Shown: positions 32,114 to 43,001 of the stretch, piece by piece
How the letters are laid out: each line of letters begins with the position of its first letter
How positions within the stretch are numbered: position 1 is the first letter of the stretch
Assembly: GCF_000015865.1 (NCBI RefSeq)
Contig: NC_009012.1
Location: 3,403,081 to 3,467,080 of the forward strand
Direction of reading: 5' to 3'
From: Acetivibrio thermocellus ATCC 27405
GTDB lineage: Bacteria; Bacillota; Clostridia; Acetivibrionales; Acetivibrionaceae
DNA: 64,000 bases
Notes under the pieces: model-generated
Seen by the model: only the letters and a program-made list of their open reading frames with translations
Databases searched by the model: none
What the model was told of the DNA's origin: nothing
Made by a program: the position numbers and the translations under genes

Positions 32114-32941
32114 ATGCCAGTTAAAAAGTATAATCCAACATCTCCGGGAACAAGGTTTATGACTGTATCCACTTTTGAGGAGATAACAAAGAAAGAACCT
32201 GAAAAATCATTGTTGGCACCCCTCAAAAAGACTGGCGGCAGAAACTCGTACGGAAGAATTACGGTTCGCCACCACGGAGGGGGAGCAAAAAGAAAATATA
32301 GAATAATTGACTTTAAGAGGGACAAAGACGGAATAAAAGCAAAGGTTGCGGCTATAGAATATGACCCGAACAGAACAGCTTATATAGCACTTCTTCATTA
32401 TGTTGACGGTGAAAAGAGATATATTATTGCTCCACACGGATTGAAAGTCGGAGATATAGTAGAATCAGGTGAAAATGCTGATATTAAGCCGGGAAATGCA
32501 TTACCGCTTGAAAATATTCCGGTAGGTACGGAAATCCATAATATTGAGTTGAAGCCGGGTAAAGGCGGACAATTGGTTAGATCGGCAGGAAATGTTGCAC
32601 AGCTGATGGCCAAAGAAGGTAATTATGCGCAGATAAGATTGCCTTCCGGCGAGGTAAGAATGGTTAGTTTGAAATGCAAGGCTACCATAGGGCAAGTAGG
32701 CAACATTGACCATGAAAATGTCTCAATCGGTAAGGCAGGAAGAAAGAGATGGATGGGAATAAGACCCACTGTTCGCGGTGTTGTAATGAACCCGGTTGAT
32801 CACCCGCACGGCGGTGGTGAAGGTAAGTCACCGATTGGTAGACCAAGTCCGGTAACTCCATGGGGTAAACCGACATTGGGCTATAAGACAAGAAAGAAGA
32901 ACAAGGCAAGTGACAAGTTCATTATTAAGAGAAGAAAATAA
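32114..32941 (+). CDS. rplB: Ribosomal protein L2
   Basis: L2 is essential for subunit association and peptidyl-transferase activity. 275 aa; [30 protein letters not shown] and the C-terminal [17 protein letters not shown] with the functionally important His are present. Ribosome site AAGGAGTG. Confidence 0.98.
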   Translation: MPVKKYNPTSPGTRFMTVSTFEEITKKEPEKSLLAPLKKTGGRNSYGRITVRHHGGGAKRKYRIIDFKRDKDGIKAKVAAIEYDPNRTAYIALLHYVDGEKRYIIAPHGLKVGDIVESGENADIKPGNALPLENIPVGTEIHNIELKPGKGGQLVRSAGNVAQLMAKEGNYAQIRLPSGEVRMVSLKCKATIGQVGNIDHENVSIGKAGRKRWMGIRPTVRGVVMNPVDHPHGGGEGKSPIGRPSPVTPWGKPTLGYKTRKKNKASDKFIIKRRK

Positions 32942-32997
32942 TTCAATCGCTATGTGATAGGGTTTTCAGCGGCAAATGAAAGGAGGATATGGTAAGG

Positions 32998-33282
32998 ATG
33001 AGTAGATCGGTAAAAAAAGGACCATATGTTGATCCGAAACTTCTTAAGAAAATAGAAGAAATGAATGCCAAAAACGAAAAGAAAGTTATAAAAACATGGT
33101 CCAGAGCTTCTACGATATTTCCTCAGATGGTAGGGCATACGATTGCAGTACATGACGGAAGAAAACATGTACCGATTTATATATCTGAAGAAATGGTTGG
33201 TCACAAGTTGGGAGAATTTGCTCCTACGAGGACGTTCAAAGGGCATGGTGCACATACTGAAAAATCCACGGCATTGAAGTAA
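32998..33282 (+). CDS. rpsS: Ribosomal protein S19
   Basis: A 30S head protein next to S13. 94 aa; [33 protein letters not shown] and [16 protein letters not shown] are standard. I took the second ATG, which gives the family N-terminus; the first ATG would sit only 2 nt from AGGAGG. Confidence 0.97.
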   Translation: MSRSVKKGPYVDPKLLKKIEEMNAKNEKKVIKTWSRASTIFPQMVGHTIAVHDGRKHVPIYISEEMVGHKLGEFAPTRTFKGHGAHTEKSTALK

Positions 33283-33312
33283 GGTTGAGTTTACTGAAAG
33301 GAGGAGATCCGG

Positions 33313-33789
33313 GTGGCAAAAGAAGCAAAGGTAAAACAGGAGAATCTTGAAGAAAAAGAAAAAGCTTTGGAAGCTATTAATGCCAAACATAGAAAGTCAA
33401 GAAAACCGGCTTTGCTTACCAAAAGGGAAAAGAAAGAGCTGGGAATAGGAAAAGACCAGGGTAAGGCTATTTTGAGATATGCAAGAATATCTCCAAGAAA
33501 AGTAAGAATTGTGTTGGATCTTATAAAAGGCAAGGACATTGATGAAGCATATGCTATATTGAGATATACGCCGAAGGCTGCATCAAGTATATTGTTCAAG
33601 CTTTTAAAATCAGCCGAGGCAAATGCAACCAACAATAACGGATTAAACAGGGATAATTTGTATGTTGCGGAGGCATATGCGGATCAGGGACCTACTTTGA
33701 AGAGAATACTGCCCAGAGCTAGAGGTAGTGCTGACAGAATCAGAAAAAGAACCAGCCATATTACTTTGGTAGTCAAGGAAAGAAGCTAA
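33313..33789 (+). CDS. rplV: Ribosomal protein L22 with N-terminal extension
   Basis: L22 stabilises all 23S domains and forms part of the tunnel constriction. At 158 aa it is about 45 residues longer than usual. The canonical protein begins near residue 50 ([13 protein letters not shown]), and the tunnel hairpin region [18 protein letters not shown] is intact. The extra N-terminus is Lys/Glu-rich, helical-looking and partly coiled-coil-like. GTG start supported by GGAGGAG; no good internal start site was seen near residue 50. Confidence 0.95.
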   Translation: MAKEAKVKQENLEEKEKALEAINAKHRKSRKPALLTKREKKELGIGKDQGKAILRYARISPRKVRIVLDLIKGKDIDEAYAILRYTPKAASSILFKLLKSAEANATNNNGLNRDNLYVAEAYADQGPTLKRILPRARGSADRIRKRTSHITLVVKERS

Positions 33790-33808
33790 TGGAAAAGGAG
33801 GGTGGATA

Positions 33809-34489
33809 ATGGGCCAGAAAGTTAATCCCCATGGACTGAGAATAGGAATTATAAAAGACTGGGATACAAAATGGTATGCCAATGACAAAAATTTCAGTGA
33901 GTATTTGGTAGAGGACTTCAAGATAAGAAAATTTATCAAGAATAAACTTTATTCCGCAGGTATTTCAAGGATTGAAATAGAGAGAGCTGCAAATAAAGTT
34001 AAAATTAACGTTCATGCTGCGAAACCCGGACTTATAATAGGCAAGGGTGGAGCCGGTATAGAAGAATTAAGAAAGCAGCTTGAAAAGATGACTCAAAAGA
34101 ACATATTGATAAACATAACGGAAATAAAGGTTCCGGAATTGGACGCACAGATTGTTGCAGAGAACATTGCTTCGCAGCTTGAGAAGAGAATATCCTTCAG
34201 AAGGGCAATGAAACAGGCAATGGCAAGGGCTATGAGGCTCGGAGCTAAAGGTATAAAGACAGCTGTATCAGGACGTATTGCCGGTGCTGAAATAGCCAGA
34301 ACAGAGCATTATCATGAAGGAACAATTCCTCTCCAGACTTTAAGAGCCGATATTGACTATGGCTTTGCTGAAGCCAATACAACTTACGGCAAATTGGGTG
34401 TCAAGGTTTGGATATATAAAGGAGAAGTTCTTCCGGCTGTTAAGAAGGACAAGGGCAGGAAGGAGGAAATAAGCAATGTTAATGCCTAA
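33809..34489 (+). CDS. rpsC: Ribosomal protein S3
   Basis: S3 lies at the mRNA entry tunnel and has helicase-assisting Arg residues. 226 aa; [13 protein letters not shown], the KH domain with [14 protein letters not shown], and [18 protein letters not shown] are present. AGGAGGG before the ATG. The end overlaps rplP by 14 nt. Confidence 0.98.
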   Translation: MGQKVNPHGLRIGIIKDWDTKWYANDKNFSEYLVEDFKIRKFIKNKLYSAGISRIEIERAANKVKINVHAAKPGLIIGKGGAGIEELRKQLEKMTQKNILINITEIKVPELDAQIVAENIASQLEKRISFRRAMKQAMARAMRLGAKGIKTAVSGRIAGAEIARTEHYHEGTIPLQTLRADIDYGFAEANTTYGKLGVKVWIYKGEVLPAVKKDKGRKEEISNVNA

Positions 34490-34913
34490 GAGGGTAAAGC
34501 ACAGAAAAGTTCAAAGAGGACGAATGAAAGGTGTGGCAACCAGAGGAAACAAGGTTGTTCACGGTGATTACGGACTTCAGGCTCTTGAGCCGGCATGGAT
34601 AACAAGTAATCAGATAGAAGCGGCGAGAATAGCCATGACCCGTTTTATAAAAAGAGGAGGAAAGGTTTGGATAAAAATATTCCCAGACAAACCTGTAACC
34701 AAGAAGCCTGCTGAAACCCGTATGGGAAGCGGTAAGGGTTCTCCGGAATATTGGGTAGCTGTTGTTAAACCAGGAAGAGTGTTGTTCGAAATTGCCGGGG
34801 TGTCGGAAGAAGTTGCAAGGGAAGCCCTGAGGCTTGCTATGCATAAGCTTCCCATTAAGTGTAAATTTGTAGCTCGTGAAGATGAAATGGGTGGTGAAGC
34901 AAATGAAAGCTAA
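34476..34913 (+). CDS. rplP: Ribosomal protein L16
   Basis: L16 helps position A-site tRNA. 145 aa; [36 protein letters not shown] and [19 protein letters not shown] are typical. The ribosome site AGGAGG lies within rpsC. It overlaps its neighbours on both sides, showing tight coupling. Confidence 0.97.
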   Translation: MLMPKRVKHRKVQRGRMKGVATRGNKVVHGDYGLQALEPAWITSNQIEAARIAMTRFIKRGGKVWIKIFPDKPVTKKPAETRMGSGKGSPEYWVAVVKPGRVLFEIAGVSEEVAREALRLAMHKLPIKCKFVAREDEMGGEANES

Positions 34914-35106
34914 AGATATAAGAAAGAAATCACAGGAAGAATTGCAAAAGGAGCTCGTGGAGTTGAAGGCGGAGCTTTTTAAGCTTAGGTTTCAGCATGC
35001 TACCAATCAGCTTGAAAATCCAATGAAATTAAGAGATGTCAAGAAATCCATTGCTCGTATAAAAACTGTGTTAAGAGAAAGAGAACTTAAGGGTATAGAG
35101 GTTTGA
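34903..35106 (+). CDS. rpmC: Ribosomal protein L29
   Basis: A small tunnel-exit protein of two helices, 67 aa; [18 protein letters not shown] and [20 protein letters not shown] are family hallmarks. It starts inside the end of rplP (11-nt overlap). An in-frame ATG 27 nt earlier would add an unusual N-terminus, so the internal ATG was preferred. Confidence 0.95.
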   Translation: MKAKDIRKKSQEELQKELVELKAELFKLRFQHATNQLENPMKLRDVKKSIARIKTVLRERELKGIEV

Positions 35107-35132
35107 TATCCTTTGAAAGGAGGTAGTTTTAG

Positions 35133-35390
35133 TTGGCTGAGAGAGGATTGAGAAAAGTCAGGGTTGGTAAAGTTACCAGCGACAAAATGGATAAAACTGT
35201 GGTTGTATCTATTGAAACCTCAGAAAAGCACCCATTGTATAAAAAATTCGTTAAGAGAACTTATAAACTCAAGGCTCATGATGAAAATAATGAATGCAAA
35301 ATTGGTGATATAGTCAAGGTCATGGAAACACGTCCACTTAGCAAGGAAAAAAGGTGGAGAGTTGTTGAGATTATTGAAAGAGCCCGTTAA
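35133..35390 (+). CDS. rpsQ: Ribosomal protein S17
   Basis: A primary 16S-binding OB-fold protein. 85 aa; [20 protein letters not shown] and [19 protein letters not shown] are conserved. TTG start with AAAGGAGG nine bases upstream. Confidence 0.97.
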   Translation: MAERGLRKVRVGKVTSDKMDKTVVVSIETSEKHPLYKKFVKRTYKLKAHDENNECKIGDIVKVMETRPLSKEKRWRVVEIIERAR

Positions 35391-35414
35391 TAACAGCTGA
35401 AAGGAGGTTCTATT

Positions 35415-35783
35415 ATGATTCAGGTACAAACAATGCTTAAAGTTGCCGACAATACCGGGGCAAAAAAGGTTATGTGCATAAAGGTTCTTGGAGGTTCCAA
35501 GAGAAAGTATGCAAACATTGGTGACGTGATAGTAGCTTCCGTTAAAGATGCAACACCCGGTGGCGTTGTTAAAAAAGGTGACGTGGTCAGATGCGTAATT
35601 GTACGTTCCAAAAGAGGTATCAGAAGACCGGATGGTTCATATATAAGGTTTGACGAAAATGCGGCGGTTTTGATCAGAGAGGATAAAAACCCAAGAGGAA
35701 CCCGTATTTTTGGGCCTGTTGCAAGAGAATTAAGGGATAAGGAATATATGAAAATTTTGTCCCTCGCACCAGAAGTTCTATAA
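35415..35783 (+). CDS. rplN: Ribosomal protein L14
   Basis: A subunit-interface protein (bridge B8). 122 aa; [26 protein letters not shown]-like [16 protein letters not shown] and [14 protein letters not shown] are present. AAAGGAGG upstream of ATG. Confidence 0.98.
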   Translation: MIQVQTMLKVADNTGAKKVMCIKVLGGSKRKYANIGDVIVASVKDATPGGVVKKGDVVRCVIVRSKRGIRRPDGSYIRFDENAAVLIREDKNPRGTRIFGPVARELRDKEYMKILSLAPEVL

Positions 35784-35801
35784 GGGAGGAGGCGGCTTAA
35801 G

Positions 35802-36152
35802 TTGAGTAACAAGGTTCATGTAAAAAAAGGAGATACAGTTGTACTTCTAACCGGCGAAGGGAAAGAAGCAGGAAAGAAGGGCAAAGTTTTAGAGGTAAAT
35901 ACCAAGGACGGAACTGTTATTGTTGAAGGAATGAATATTGTAAAGAAGCATCAAAAACCCAGATCACAATATCAGCAGGGCGGTATAATTAATAAGGAAG
36001 CGCCCATACATGCTTCAAATGTTATGTTGGTTTGCCCGAAATGCGGAAAGCCCACGAAGGTTAGAAGGCGTATTTTGGAAAACGGAGAAAAAATAAGAGA
36101 GTGCAAGAAGTGCAACGGTACAATAGATGTAATACGTGAAGCGAAAAAATAA
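35802..36152 (+). CDS. rplX: Ribosomal protein L24
   Basis: An assembly-initiating KOW-domain protein. 116 aa; [17 protein letters not shown] (KOW), [20 protein letters not shown] and a zinc-ribbon-like [15 protein letters not shown]...CKKC stretch. Those four Cys are retained, as in Cys-plus L24 variants. TTG start after GGGAGGAGG. Confidence 0.96.
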
Positions 36153-36183
36153 CGAGCTACTCTGGGAAAGGAGGTAAATGTTG

Positions 36184-36726
36184 ATGCCAAGACTAAAAGA
36201 CAAATATTTTAATGAAGTTGTACCGGCTTTACAGGCAAAATTCAAATATAAAAGTCCAATGCAGGTACCAAAGCTTGAAAAGATTGTATTGAACATGGGA
36301 GTCGGGGATGTAAAGGATAATCCCAAAGCCATAGAAGCAGCGGTTAATGACATGGCTCTGATAAGTGGTCAGAAGCCCGTTGTAACCAAAGCAAAAAAAT
36401 CAGTTGCCGGATTTAAGATAAGACAAGGAATGAGCATCGGTTGCAAAGTAACACTGAGAGGAAACAAGATGTATGAATTTGCCGACAAGCTCATAAATGT
36501 TTCCCTGCCAAGAGTAAGGGACTTTAGAGGTGTTCCTGTAAATTCTTTTGACGGAAGAGGAAATTATTCCTTGGGTGTAAAAGAACAGCTTATATTCCCT
36601 GAAATTGACTATGACAAGATTGATAAAATAAGAGGAATGGATATAACGTTTGTTACAACGGCAAAGACCGATGAAGAGGCAAGGGAACTCCTCAAATTAT
36701 TGGGAATGCCGTTTAGCCAAAGCTAA
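36184..36726 (+). CDS. rplE: Ribosomal protein L5
   Basis: A 5S rRNA-binding central protuberance protein. 180 aa; [29 protein letters not shown] and [20 protein letters not shown] are diagnostic. The second ATG is used because AAAGGAGG lies 9 nt upstream; the first would be only 3 nt away. Confidence 0.97.
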   Translation: MPRLKDKYFNEVVPALQAKFKYKSPMQVPKLEKIVLNMGVGDVKDNPKAIEAAVNDMALISGQKPVVTKAKKSVAGFKIRQGMSIGCKVTLRGNKMYEFADKLINVSLPRVRDFRGVPVNSFDGRGNYSLGVKEQLIFPEIDYDKIDKIRGMDITFVTTAKTDEEARELLKLLGMPFSQS

Positions 36727-36741
36727 AGGAGGGATTTTTGC

Positions 36742-36927
36742 GTGGCAAAAAAATCGTTGATTGTGAAACAGCAAAGAAAGCCTAAATATAGGACAAGAGC
36801 ATATAACAGATGCAAACTTTGTGGAAGGCCACATGCTTATATGAGAAAGTTCGGAATTTGTCGTCTGTGCTTCAGAGACTTGGCTTATAAAGGTCAGATA
36901 CCCGGTGTTCGCAAAGCAAGCTGGTAG
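36742..36927 (+). CDS. rpsZ: Ribosomal protein S14, zinc-binding type Z
   Basis: The short 61-aa S14 with both zinc Cys pairs in [20 protein letters not shown]. This type depends on zinc; Zur-regulated non-zinc paralogs exist in some Firmicutes but none is seen here. GTG start, AAAGGAGGG. Confidence 0.97.
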   Translation: MAKKSLIVKQQRKPKYRTRAYNRCKLCGRPHAYMRKFGICRLCFRDLAYKGQIPGVRKASW

Positions 36928-36953
36928 TTATCTTGTGAAAGGAGGTAAAACAC

Positions 36954-37352
36954 ATGCAGGCAACTGACGTAATCGCAGATATGTTGACCAGAATAAGAAA
37001 TGCTTGTTCTGCAAAACATGAAACGGTTGACATACCTGCTTCCAATATTAAAAGAGCAATAGCAAACATTTTGCTGGAAGAAGGTTATATAAAGGGCATT
37101 GAGGAAATAGATGACGGCAAGCAGGGAGTGTTAAGGTTAAAATTAAAATACACGGCCAACAAGCAAAATGTCATTTCCGGATTAAAGAGAATCAGTAAAC
37201 CAGGACTTAGAGTATATGCCGGAAAGAGTGAAATACCCAAAGTTCTGGGTGGCCTTGGAATTGCTATAATTTCCACTTCAAAGGGAATTATGACGGATAA
37301 AAAGGCAAGAGCAGAGGGTGTTGGCGGAGAAGTTTTAGCATTCGTTTGGTAA
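36954..37352 (+). CDS. rpsH: Ribosomal protein S8
   Basis: A central 16S-binding protein and, in E. coli, translational repressor of the spc operon. 132 aa; [13 protein letters not shown] at the start, [11 protein letters not shown], and the C-terminal [28 protein letters not shown] upstream of ATG. Confidence 0.98.
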   Translation: MQATDVIADMLTRIRNACSAKHETVDIPASNIKRAIANILLEEGYIKGIEEIDDGKQGVLRLKLKYTANKQNVISGLKRISKPGLRVYAGKSEIPKVLGGLGIAIISTSKGIMTDKKARAEGVGGEVLAFVW

Positions 37353-37425
37353 TCCAAAAAGTTTCTGAAAAGGGTTTAAGGTAAAATATCTTAAACTCAC
37401 AATGTTAAGAACTGGAGGTGCAAAA

Positions 37426-37977
37426 ATGTCAAGAATAGGTAGGATACCGGTAGCAATTCCAAAGGGTGTTGATGTTAAGCTGGGTGACAACAATACTCTT
37501 ACCGTTAAAGGACAAAAAGGAACTTTGACGAAACAGTTCCACAAAGATATGATTATCAAGGTTGAAGGAGATAAAATTATTGTTCAGAGGCCTTCTGATG
37601 AAAAGAAACACAAAGCATTGCACGGTTTAACGAGGACTCTCATAAACAATATGGTTATAGGAGTTACTCAAGGATACGAGAAAGCCTTGGAGATAAACGG
37701 TGTGGGTTACAGAGCACAGAAGCAGGGTAAAAAGCTGATTCTGACTCTGGGATATTCCCATCCTGTTGAGATGGAGGAACCTCAGGGTATAACTGTTGAA
37801 GTGCCCGCTCCGAACAAAATAGTTGTAAAAGGGGCCGACAAACAGGCTGTGGGTGAATTTGCGGCAAAGATAAGAAGCAAGAGAGAACCTGAGGTTTACA
37901 AAGGCAAAGGAATTAAGTATGAGGATGAAGTAATCAGACGCAAAGAAGGTAAAGCAGGCGGCAAAGGTAAGAAATAG
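37426..37977 (+). CDS. rplF: Ribosomal protein L6
   Basis: A protein near the sarcin-ricin loop. 183 aa; [26 protein letters not shown] and the C-terminal signature [21 protein letters not shown] after TGGAGGTG; an upstream ATG in the same frame lacks this support. Confidence 0.97.
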   Translation: MSRIGRIPVAIPKGVDVKLGDNNTLTVKGQKGTLTKQFHKDMIIKVEGDKIIVQRPSDEKKHKALHGLTRTLINNMVIGVTQGYEKALEINGVGYRAQKQGKKLILTLGYSHPVEMEEPQGITVEVPAPNKIVVKGADKQAVGEFAAKIRSKREPEVYKGKGIKYEDEVIRRKEGKAGGKGKK

Positions 37978-37992
37978 GAGGGAGTGAAATAG

Positions 37993-38361
37993 ATGATAAA
38001 AAAACCTACTTCGAATGTTGCCAGATTAAGAAAGCATAAAAGGGTTAGAAAAAAGGTTTTTGGCACGCCGGAACGCCCACGTTTGAATGTATACAGGAGC
38101 TTGACAAACATTTATGCTCAGGTAATTGATGATACGGTTGGTAGAACTCTTGTTTCTGCTTCGTCGCTTGAAAAGGAAATAAAAAGCAAGTTGGGCTATT
38201 GCGGAAACAAACAAGCTGCCAGGGAAGTAGGCAAGCTGGTTGCACAGAGGGCATTGGCCAACGGTATAAAACGTGTTGTTTTTGACAGAGGCGGATATAT
38301 ATATCACGGTCGAGTAAAAGAACTTGCAGAAGGTGCAAGAGAAGCAGGACTTGAGTTTTAA
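37993..38361 (+). CDS. rplR: Ribosomal protein L18
   Basis: It binds 5S rRNA with L5. 122 aa; [37 protein letters not shown] and [18 protein letters not shown] are standard. GGAGGGAG before the ATG. Confidence 0.98.
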   Translation: MIKKPTSNVARLRKHKRVRKKVFGTPERPRLNVYRSLTNIYAQVIDDTVGRTLVSASSLEKEIKSKLGYCGNKQAAREVGKLVAQRALANGIKRVVFDRGGYIYHGRVKELAEGAREAGLEF

Positions 38362-38380
38362 TAAAAGGAGGGAGAAAAAT

Positions 38381-38881
38381 TTGCAACGCATAGATGCAAG
38401 TGTATTGGATCTTAAAGAAAAAGTTGTAAATATCGGACGTGTGACCAAGGTTGTTAAGGGTGGTAGGAATTTTAGGTTTAGCGCCCTTGTTGTTGTAGGA
38501 GACGAAAACGGTCATGTGGGCAGCGGTATGGGTAAAGCCGCTGAAATACCCGATGCAATAAGAAAAGGTATAGAGGATGCCAAGAAGAATCTTATAAAAG
38601 TTCCGATAGTTAATACCACAATTCCTCATGAGGTAATTGGAGAATTCGGAGCAGGAAAAGTACTTTTAAAACCGGCACAGCCCGGTACGGGAGTTATAGC
38701 CGGAGGTCCTGTCAGAGCGGTTTTGGAATTGGCAGGTATAAAAGATATCAGAACAAAATCTTTGGGTTCAAACAACCCGATAAACATGGTTCATGCAACT
38801 ATAGAAGGGCTCTCTCGACTGAAGACTGCAGAAGAAGTGGCAAAGCTTCGCAATAAGACCGTGGAAGAAATATTAGGTTAG
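38381..38881 (+). CDS. rpsE: Ribosomal protein S5
   Basis: A decoding-fidelity protein at the mRNA entry site. 166 aa; [20 protein letters not shown] (dsRBD-like), [20 protein letters not shown] and [15 protein letters not shown] are present. TTG start 8 nt after AAAGGAGGG. The frame is open upstream into rplR but without a site. Confidence 0.96.
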   Translation: MQRIDASVLDLKEKVVNIGRVTKVVKGGRNFRFSALVVVGDENGHVGSGMGKAAEIPDAIRKGIEDAKKNLIKVPIVNTTIPHEVIGEFGAGKVLLKPAQPGTGVIAGGPVRAVLELAGIKDIRTKSLGSNNPINMVHATIEGLSRLKTAEEVAKLRNKTVEEILG

Positions 38882-38893
38882 GAGGGAACTCTG

Positions 38894-39073
38894 GTGGCAA
38901 AGCTGAAAATAACTTTGGTCAGGAGTATCAGCAAATTAAATGAGTCACAGACAGCAACAGTCAGAGCTTTAGGACTCAGAAAAAGGGGTTCCTGTGTAGA
39001 ACAGCAGGATACTCCTCAGATAAGAGGTATGATTAAGAAAGTTGAACATGTTTTATCAGTAGAAGAGATATAA
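38894..39073 (+). CDS. rpmD: Ribosomal protein L30
   Basis: A 59-aa small large-subunit protein, GTG start behind TAGGAGGGAACTCTG. It reads MAKLKITLVRS at the start, with TVRALGLRKRGS and TPQIRGMIKKVEHVLSVEE following. Its position between rpsE and rplO is the conserved spc-operon order. Confidence 0.96.
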   Translation: MAKLKITLVRSISKLNESQTATVRALGLRKRGSCVEQQDTPQIRGMIKKVEHVLSVEEI

Positions 39074-39087
39074 AGGAGGTGTGATCC

Positions 39088-39528
39088 ATGAAGTTGTTTG
39101 AATTACAACCTGCTCCAGGCTCGAAGAAGCTACCGAAAAGAAAAGGAAGAGGGCACGGGACCGGTAACGGAAAAACTGCCGGAAGAGGACACAAAGGTCA
39201 AAATGCCCGTTCCGGAGGCGGGGTAAGACCCGGATTTGAAGGTGGACAAATGCCTCTCTACAGAAGAGTTCCAAAGAGAGGTTTCACTAATATATTCTCC
39301 AAAGTGTATACAGAAGTTAATGTATCGGCTTTAAATGCGTTTGATGATGGTACGGTTGTAACACAGGAGCTTTTGAAGGAAAAGGGCATTATCAAGAAGA
39401 TTAACGACGGTGTTGTAATTCTTGGTAATGGGGAGCTCAAAAAGAAGCTTACTGTAAAAGCTGCAAGATTTAGTAAGACTGCTGCAGAGAAGATTGAGGC
39501 TGCAGGAGGAAAGGTCGAGGTGATATAA
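39088..39528 (+). CDS. rplO: Ribosomal protein L15
   Basis: A 23S-binding protein with a long basic N-terminal arm. 146 aa; [40 protein letters not shown] and the C-terminal [29 protein letters not shown] upstream; secY starts 2 nt after its stop. Confidence 0.98.
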   Translation: MKLFELQPAPGSKKLPKRKGRGHGTGNGKTAGRGHKGQNARSGGGVRPGFEGGQMPLYRRVPKRGFTNIFSKVYTEVNVSALNAFDDGTVVTQELLKEKGIIKKINDGVVILGNGELKKKLTVKAARFSKTAAEKIEAAGGKVEVI

Positions 39529-39529
39529 A

Positions 39530-40813
39530 ATGGGGTTGTTTACAACTATAAGAAATGCCTGGAAAATAGCTGATTTGAGAAAAAAGATGTTTTTTACATT
39601 ACTGATGATATTCATATTCAGACTGGGTTCTTTTATACCGGTTCCGGGTTTGAATCCTGATGCATTAAAAAGCATGGTGGATCAAGGAACAATTTTTGGA
39701 TTCTTTAACATATTATCCGGTGGAGCGTTTGAAAATGCAACGATCTTTGCCATGAGTATAACCCCTTATATCAACGCTTCGATCATAATACAGCTTTTAA
39801 CAGTGGCAATCCCCAAACTTGAAGCTCTTGCAAAAGAAGGAGAAGAAGGTAGAAAAGCTATTGCAGAATATACGAGATATGGAGCAGTTGTTCTTGGATT
39901 CCTCCAGGCAACAGCATTTTACTTCGGATTGGCCCAGGCGGTTAATGAAAGAAATGTATTGTCATTTATTACAATAACTCTTACATTTACAGCGGGTACC
40001 GCCTTCCTCATGTGGCTGGGCGAACAAATTACGGAATATGGAATAGGAAACGGAATATCCTTGCTTATCTTTGCAGGTATTGTATCAAGAGGACCCAGGG
40101 GAATACTTTATCTGTGGGATCTGTACAGGTTGGAAAGACTGGGTAAAGGTATCCTTGGAATTTTTGGAGTACTGGGCGTATTGCTTCTCTTCGTAGTAAT
40201 TATTGCTTCAGTTGTATGGGTTGATCAGGCTGAGCGCCGTATACCCGTACAATATGCAAAACGTGTTGTCGGCAGAAAAATGTATGGCGGGCAGAGCACT
40301 CATATTCCGATTAAGGTTAATATGGCCGGAGTTTTGCCTATCATATTTGCCACATCATTTGTTGCACTGCCTGCAACAATAGTGGGATTCTTCTTCCCAA
40401 ACTCAACTCATCCTGTAGCCGAGTACTTTAGAAGTTTTCAGAGCAGGATTGAAGTAGCAATATTGACCGGTCTTTTGATTATCTTCTTTACGTTTTTCTA
40501 TACATTTATCCAGTTCAATCCTGTTGAGGTTGCAAACAATCTTAAGAAAAACGGCGGGTTCATACCTGGAATAAGACCGGGGAAACCAACGTCTGACTAT
40601 ATTTACAAGGTGGTTAGCAGAATAAGTTGGTTTTCAGCCCTGTTCCTCGCCATAATCCAAATATTGCCTTCATTATTGCAGGCAATAACCGGAATCAGAG
40701 GAATATGGTTTGCAGGAACCAGCGTGCTTATCCTTGTCGGCGTTGCCCTCGAAACAGTTAAGCAGATTGAGTCACAGATGATTATGAGACACTACAGAGG
40801 ATTTCTGGAGTAA
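39530..40813 (+). CDS. secY: Protein translocase subunit SecY
   Basis: The pore of the Sec translocon in the cytoplasmic membrane. 427 aa with about ten membrane segments; RLGSFIPVPGLNPDAL, MSITPYINASIIIQLL and AERRIPVQYAKRVVGRKMYG (cytosolic loop) are hallmarks. Start 2 nt after rplO, so coupled. It serves export of the secreted proteins seen here, such as the dockerin esterase. Confidence 0.98.
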   Translation: MGLFTTIRNAWKIADLRKKMFFTLLMIFIFRLGSFIPVPGLNPDALKSMVDQGTIFGFFNILSGGAFENATIFAMSITPYINASIIIQLLTVAIPKLEALAKEGEEGRKAIAEYTRYGAVVLGFLQATAFYFGLAQAVNERNVLSFITITLTFTAGTAFLMWLGEQITEYGIGNGISLLIFAGIVSRGPRGILYLWDLYRLERLGKGILGIFGVLGVLLLFVVIIASVVWVDQAERRIPVQYAKRVVGRKMYGGQSTHIPIKVNMAGVLPIIFATSFVALPATIVGFFFPNSTHPVAEYFRSFQSRIEVAILTGLLIIFFTFFYTFIQFNPVEVANNLKKNGGFIPGIRPGKPTSDYIYKVVSRISWFSALFLAIIQILPSLLQAITGIRGIWFAGTSVLILVGVALETVKQIESQMIMRHYRGFLE

Positions 40814-40876
40814 TGCATGATGCATTAAGATAAGTTTTGTATCGGCAATTTTGGTAACTGGTGAGGAGGATGGACT

Positions 40877-41530
40877 ATGAGACTTGTTCTGCTTGGAGCA
40901 CCTGGTGCGGGAAAAGGAACGCAGGCGGTGGTTATATCACAAAAGTACAATGTGCCTCACATATCGACGGGAGACATATTCCGCTCTAATATAAAAAACG
41001 GCACCGAACTTGGCAGGAAAGCAAAAGAGTATATTGACAAAGGATTACTGGTGCCGGATGAATTGACGGTGGATATCGTAAAAGACAGAATTTCTCAGCC
41101 TGATTGCAAAGCGGGATTCATTCTCGACGGTTTCCCCAGAACGATATATCAGGCGGAAAGACTGGACGAGATTTTAAAAGAATTGAATGTTGAATTGGAC
41201 TGCGCTTTAAACATATATGTTCCTGACGAGGAAATAATTAAAAGAATGTCAGGACGAAGAGTCTGCTCAAAATGTGGTATGAGCTATCATATAGTATATA
41301 ATCAGCCAAAGGTGGAAAACATTTGTGACAGCTGCAACGGTGAATTGATTCAGAGAGACGATGACAAAGAGGAAACAGTCATCCAAAGGCTAAACACATA
41401 TCACAAGCAGACAGAACCTCTCATTGAATATTATGAAAAGAAGGGAAAACTTTTAACCGTACACGGACAGGAAGGCGTGGACGACACGACTAAAGAGGTT
41501 TTGAATGCTTTGAGTGGAGTTAAACTATGA
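40877..41530 (+). CDS. adk: Adenylate kinase
   Basis: It interconverts ATP + AMP and 2 ADP. 217 aa; the P-loop [11 protein letters not shown], the AMP site [11 protein letters not shown], and [13 protein letters not shown] are present. The long LID carries four Cys (CSKCGMSYH and CDSCNGE), the zinc-binding Gram-positive form. GAGGAGGA before ATG. Its stop overlaps the map ATG. Confidence 0.98.
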   Translation: MRLVLLGAPGAGKGTQAVVISQKYNVPHISTGDIFRSNIKNGTELGRKAKEYIDKGLLVPDELTVDIVKDRISQPDCKAGFILDGFPRTIYQAERLDEILKELNVELDCALNIYVPDEEIIKRMSGRRVCSKCGMSYHIVYNQPKVENICDSCNGELIQRDDDKEETVIQRLNTYHKQTEPLIEYYEKKGKLLTVHGQEGVDDTTKEVLNALSGVKL

Positions 41531-42297
41531 TATCGATTAAGACTAAGAAAGAAATTGAATTAATGAAGAAAGCCGGAGAAATAGTAGCATTAGCCCTTAA
41601 AAAAGTTGAGGAAGCCATTAAACCCGGTGTTTCCACGATGGAACTTGACAGAATTGCTGAAGAAACCATCAGGAAGTGTGGAGCAATACCATCCTTTAAG
41701 GGCTATAAGGCGGCTTTTAAGAATGTTCCAGACTTTCCGGGAAGTATATGTGCTTCAGTAAATGATGAAGTGGTTCACGGGATACCGGGTTTAAGAGTGC
41801 TTAAAGATGGCGATATTATTAGTGTTGATATTGGTGCTTATATAGACGGTTTTCATGGTGACGCCGCCAGGACTTTTGCCGTAGGCAAAATTTCCGGCGA
41901 AGCCCAAAGGCTCATTGATGTTACGAGGGAAAGCTTTTTTAAAGGTTTGGAGAAAGCGGTGAAGGGCAACAGAATAATCGATATTTCCGGCGCCATAGAG
42001 GATTATGTGGTTGCGAACGGTTTTTCTGTTGTCCGGGATTTTGTAGGTCACGGTATAGGAAAAGAGATGCATGAGGAACCGCAGGTGCCAAACTATAGAT
42101 GCAGCGGACAAAGAACCAGGCTGGAAGCCGGTATGACGCTGGCTATAGAACCCATGGTGAATCAGGGAACACATATGGTGAAAATTCTACGAAACGGATG
42201 GACGGTCGTAACAGCAGACGGTAAGCTTTCAGCCCATTACGAAAATACAATTGCTATAACGGAAGACGAACCGATAATTTTAACCATGCTGGCTTAA
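41527..42297 (+). CDS. map: Methionine aminopeptidase, type I
   Basis: It removes N-terminal Met from nascent proteins. 256 aa; metal ligands appear in [18 protein letters not shown] (two Asp), [14 protein letters not shown] (His), LAIEPM and HYENTIAI (two Glu). ATGA overlap with adk. Confidence 0.97.
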   Translation: MISIKTKKEIELMKKAGEIVALALKKVEEAIKPGVSTMELDRIAEETIRKCGAIPSFKGYKAAFKNVPDFPGSICASVNDEVVHGIPGLRVLKDGDIISVDIGAYIDGFHGDAARTFAVGKISGEAQRLIDVTRESFFKGLEKAVKGNRIIDISGAIEDYVVANGFSVVRDFVGHGIGKEMHEEPQVPNYRCSGQRTRLEAGMTLAIEPMVNQGTHMVKILRNGWTVVTADGKLSAHYENTIAITEDEPIILTMLA

Positions 42298-42328
42298 AAA
42301 GCATGAAAGTAAACAGAGGTGTAAGTTG

Positions 42329-42601
42329 ATGGAAATCAGCATTGGGCAGGTAGTTTACTCGAGAGCCGGGCGGGATTCCGGACGCAAACTTGTAGTTGTC
42401 GGCATAGTGGATGACAAAAATGTGTTGGTGGCGGACGGCGATTTAAGAAGAATCGAAAAACCAAAGAGAAAAAAAATAAAGCACCTTAGAGTAACCAAAA
42501 AAGTTATACTACCTTTAACTGATAAATTGAAAAGCGGAGCGAAAGTTTCAAATTCGGAAATTAGAAAAGCATTGGCCGAAATCGGCGATGCGGAAGAATA
42601 A
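42329..42601 (+). CDS. KOW-domain RNA-binding protein, L14e-like
   Basis: A 90-aa protein; the N-terminal ~60 residues form a KOW/SH3-like barrel (IGQVVYSRAGRDSGRKLVV, VADGDLRRIEKPKRKK) similar to eukaryotic/archaeal L14e. Such genes are common between map and infA in clostridia. RNA or ribosome binding is inferred. ATG after AGAGGTG; an in-frame TTG lies just upstream. Confidence 0.8.
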   Translation: MEISIGQVVYSRAGRDSGRKLVVVGIVDDKNVLVADGDLRRIEKPKRKKIKHLRVTKKVILPLTDKLKSGAKVSNSEIRKALAEIGDAEE

Positions 42602-42642
42602 ATGCGAAGGGTTTGGTATCAGAGTAGTAAGGAGGAGTTGGC

Positions 42643-42861
42643 TTGTCTAAGGAAGATGTTATTGAAGTAGAAGGTAAGGTTGTTGAAGCATTGCCAAATG
42701 CAATGTTTGAAGTGGAATTGGAGAACGGCCACAAAGTTTTGGCCCACATATCCGGTAAACTCAGGATGAATTTTATCAGGATTTTACCAGGGGATAAGGT
42801 TACGGTTGAACTATCTCCTTATGATCTGACCCGAGGTAGGATAACATGGAGGGCTAAGTAG
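42643..42861 (+). CDS. infA: Translation initiation factor IF-1
   Basis: An OB-fold factor binding the 30S A site. 72 aa; [38 protein letters not shown] and [11 protein letters not shown] match the family end to end. TTG start 7 nt from AAGGAGG. Confidence 0.97.
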   Translation: MSKEDVIEVEGKVVEALPNAMFEVELENGHKVLAHISGKLRMNFIRILPGDKVTVELSPYDLTRGRITWRAK

Positions 42862-42880
42862 TTTAAGGAGGGAAGAAGAG

Positions 42881-42994
42881 ATGAAGGTAAGACCATCTGT
42901 AAAGGTTATTTGCGAAAAATGCAAGATAATCAGAAGAAAAGGAAGAGTAATGGTAATTTGCCAGAATCCCAAACATAAACAAAGACAGGGTTAA
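42881..42994 (+). CDS. rpmJ: Ribosomal protein L36
   Basis: A 37-aa zinc protein, [20 protein letters not shown]... with the zinc ligands in CEKC, the third Cys in [13 protein letters not shown] and its His. AAGGAGGG upstream. It directly precedes the inverted-repeat element. Confidence 0.97.
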   Translation: MKVRPSVKVICEKCKIIRRKGRVMVICQNPKHKQRQG

Positions 42995-43001
42995 AAATTT
43001 T

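Noticed and set aside
31378-32325. 315-codon minus-strand frame across rplD-rplW-rplB
   Set aside because: Opposes three certain ribosomal protein genes; no domain, no ribosome site.
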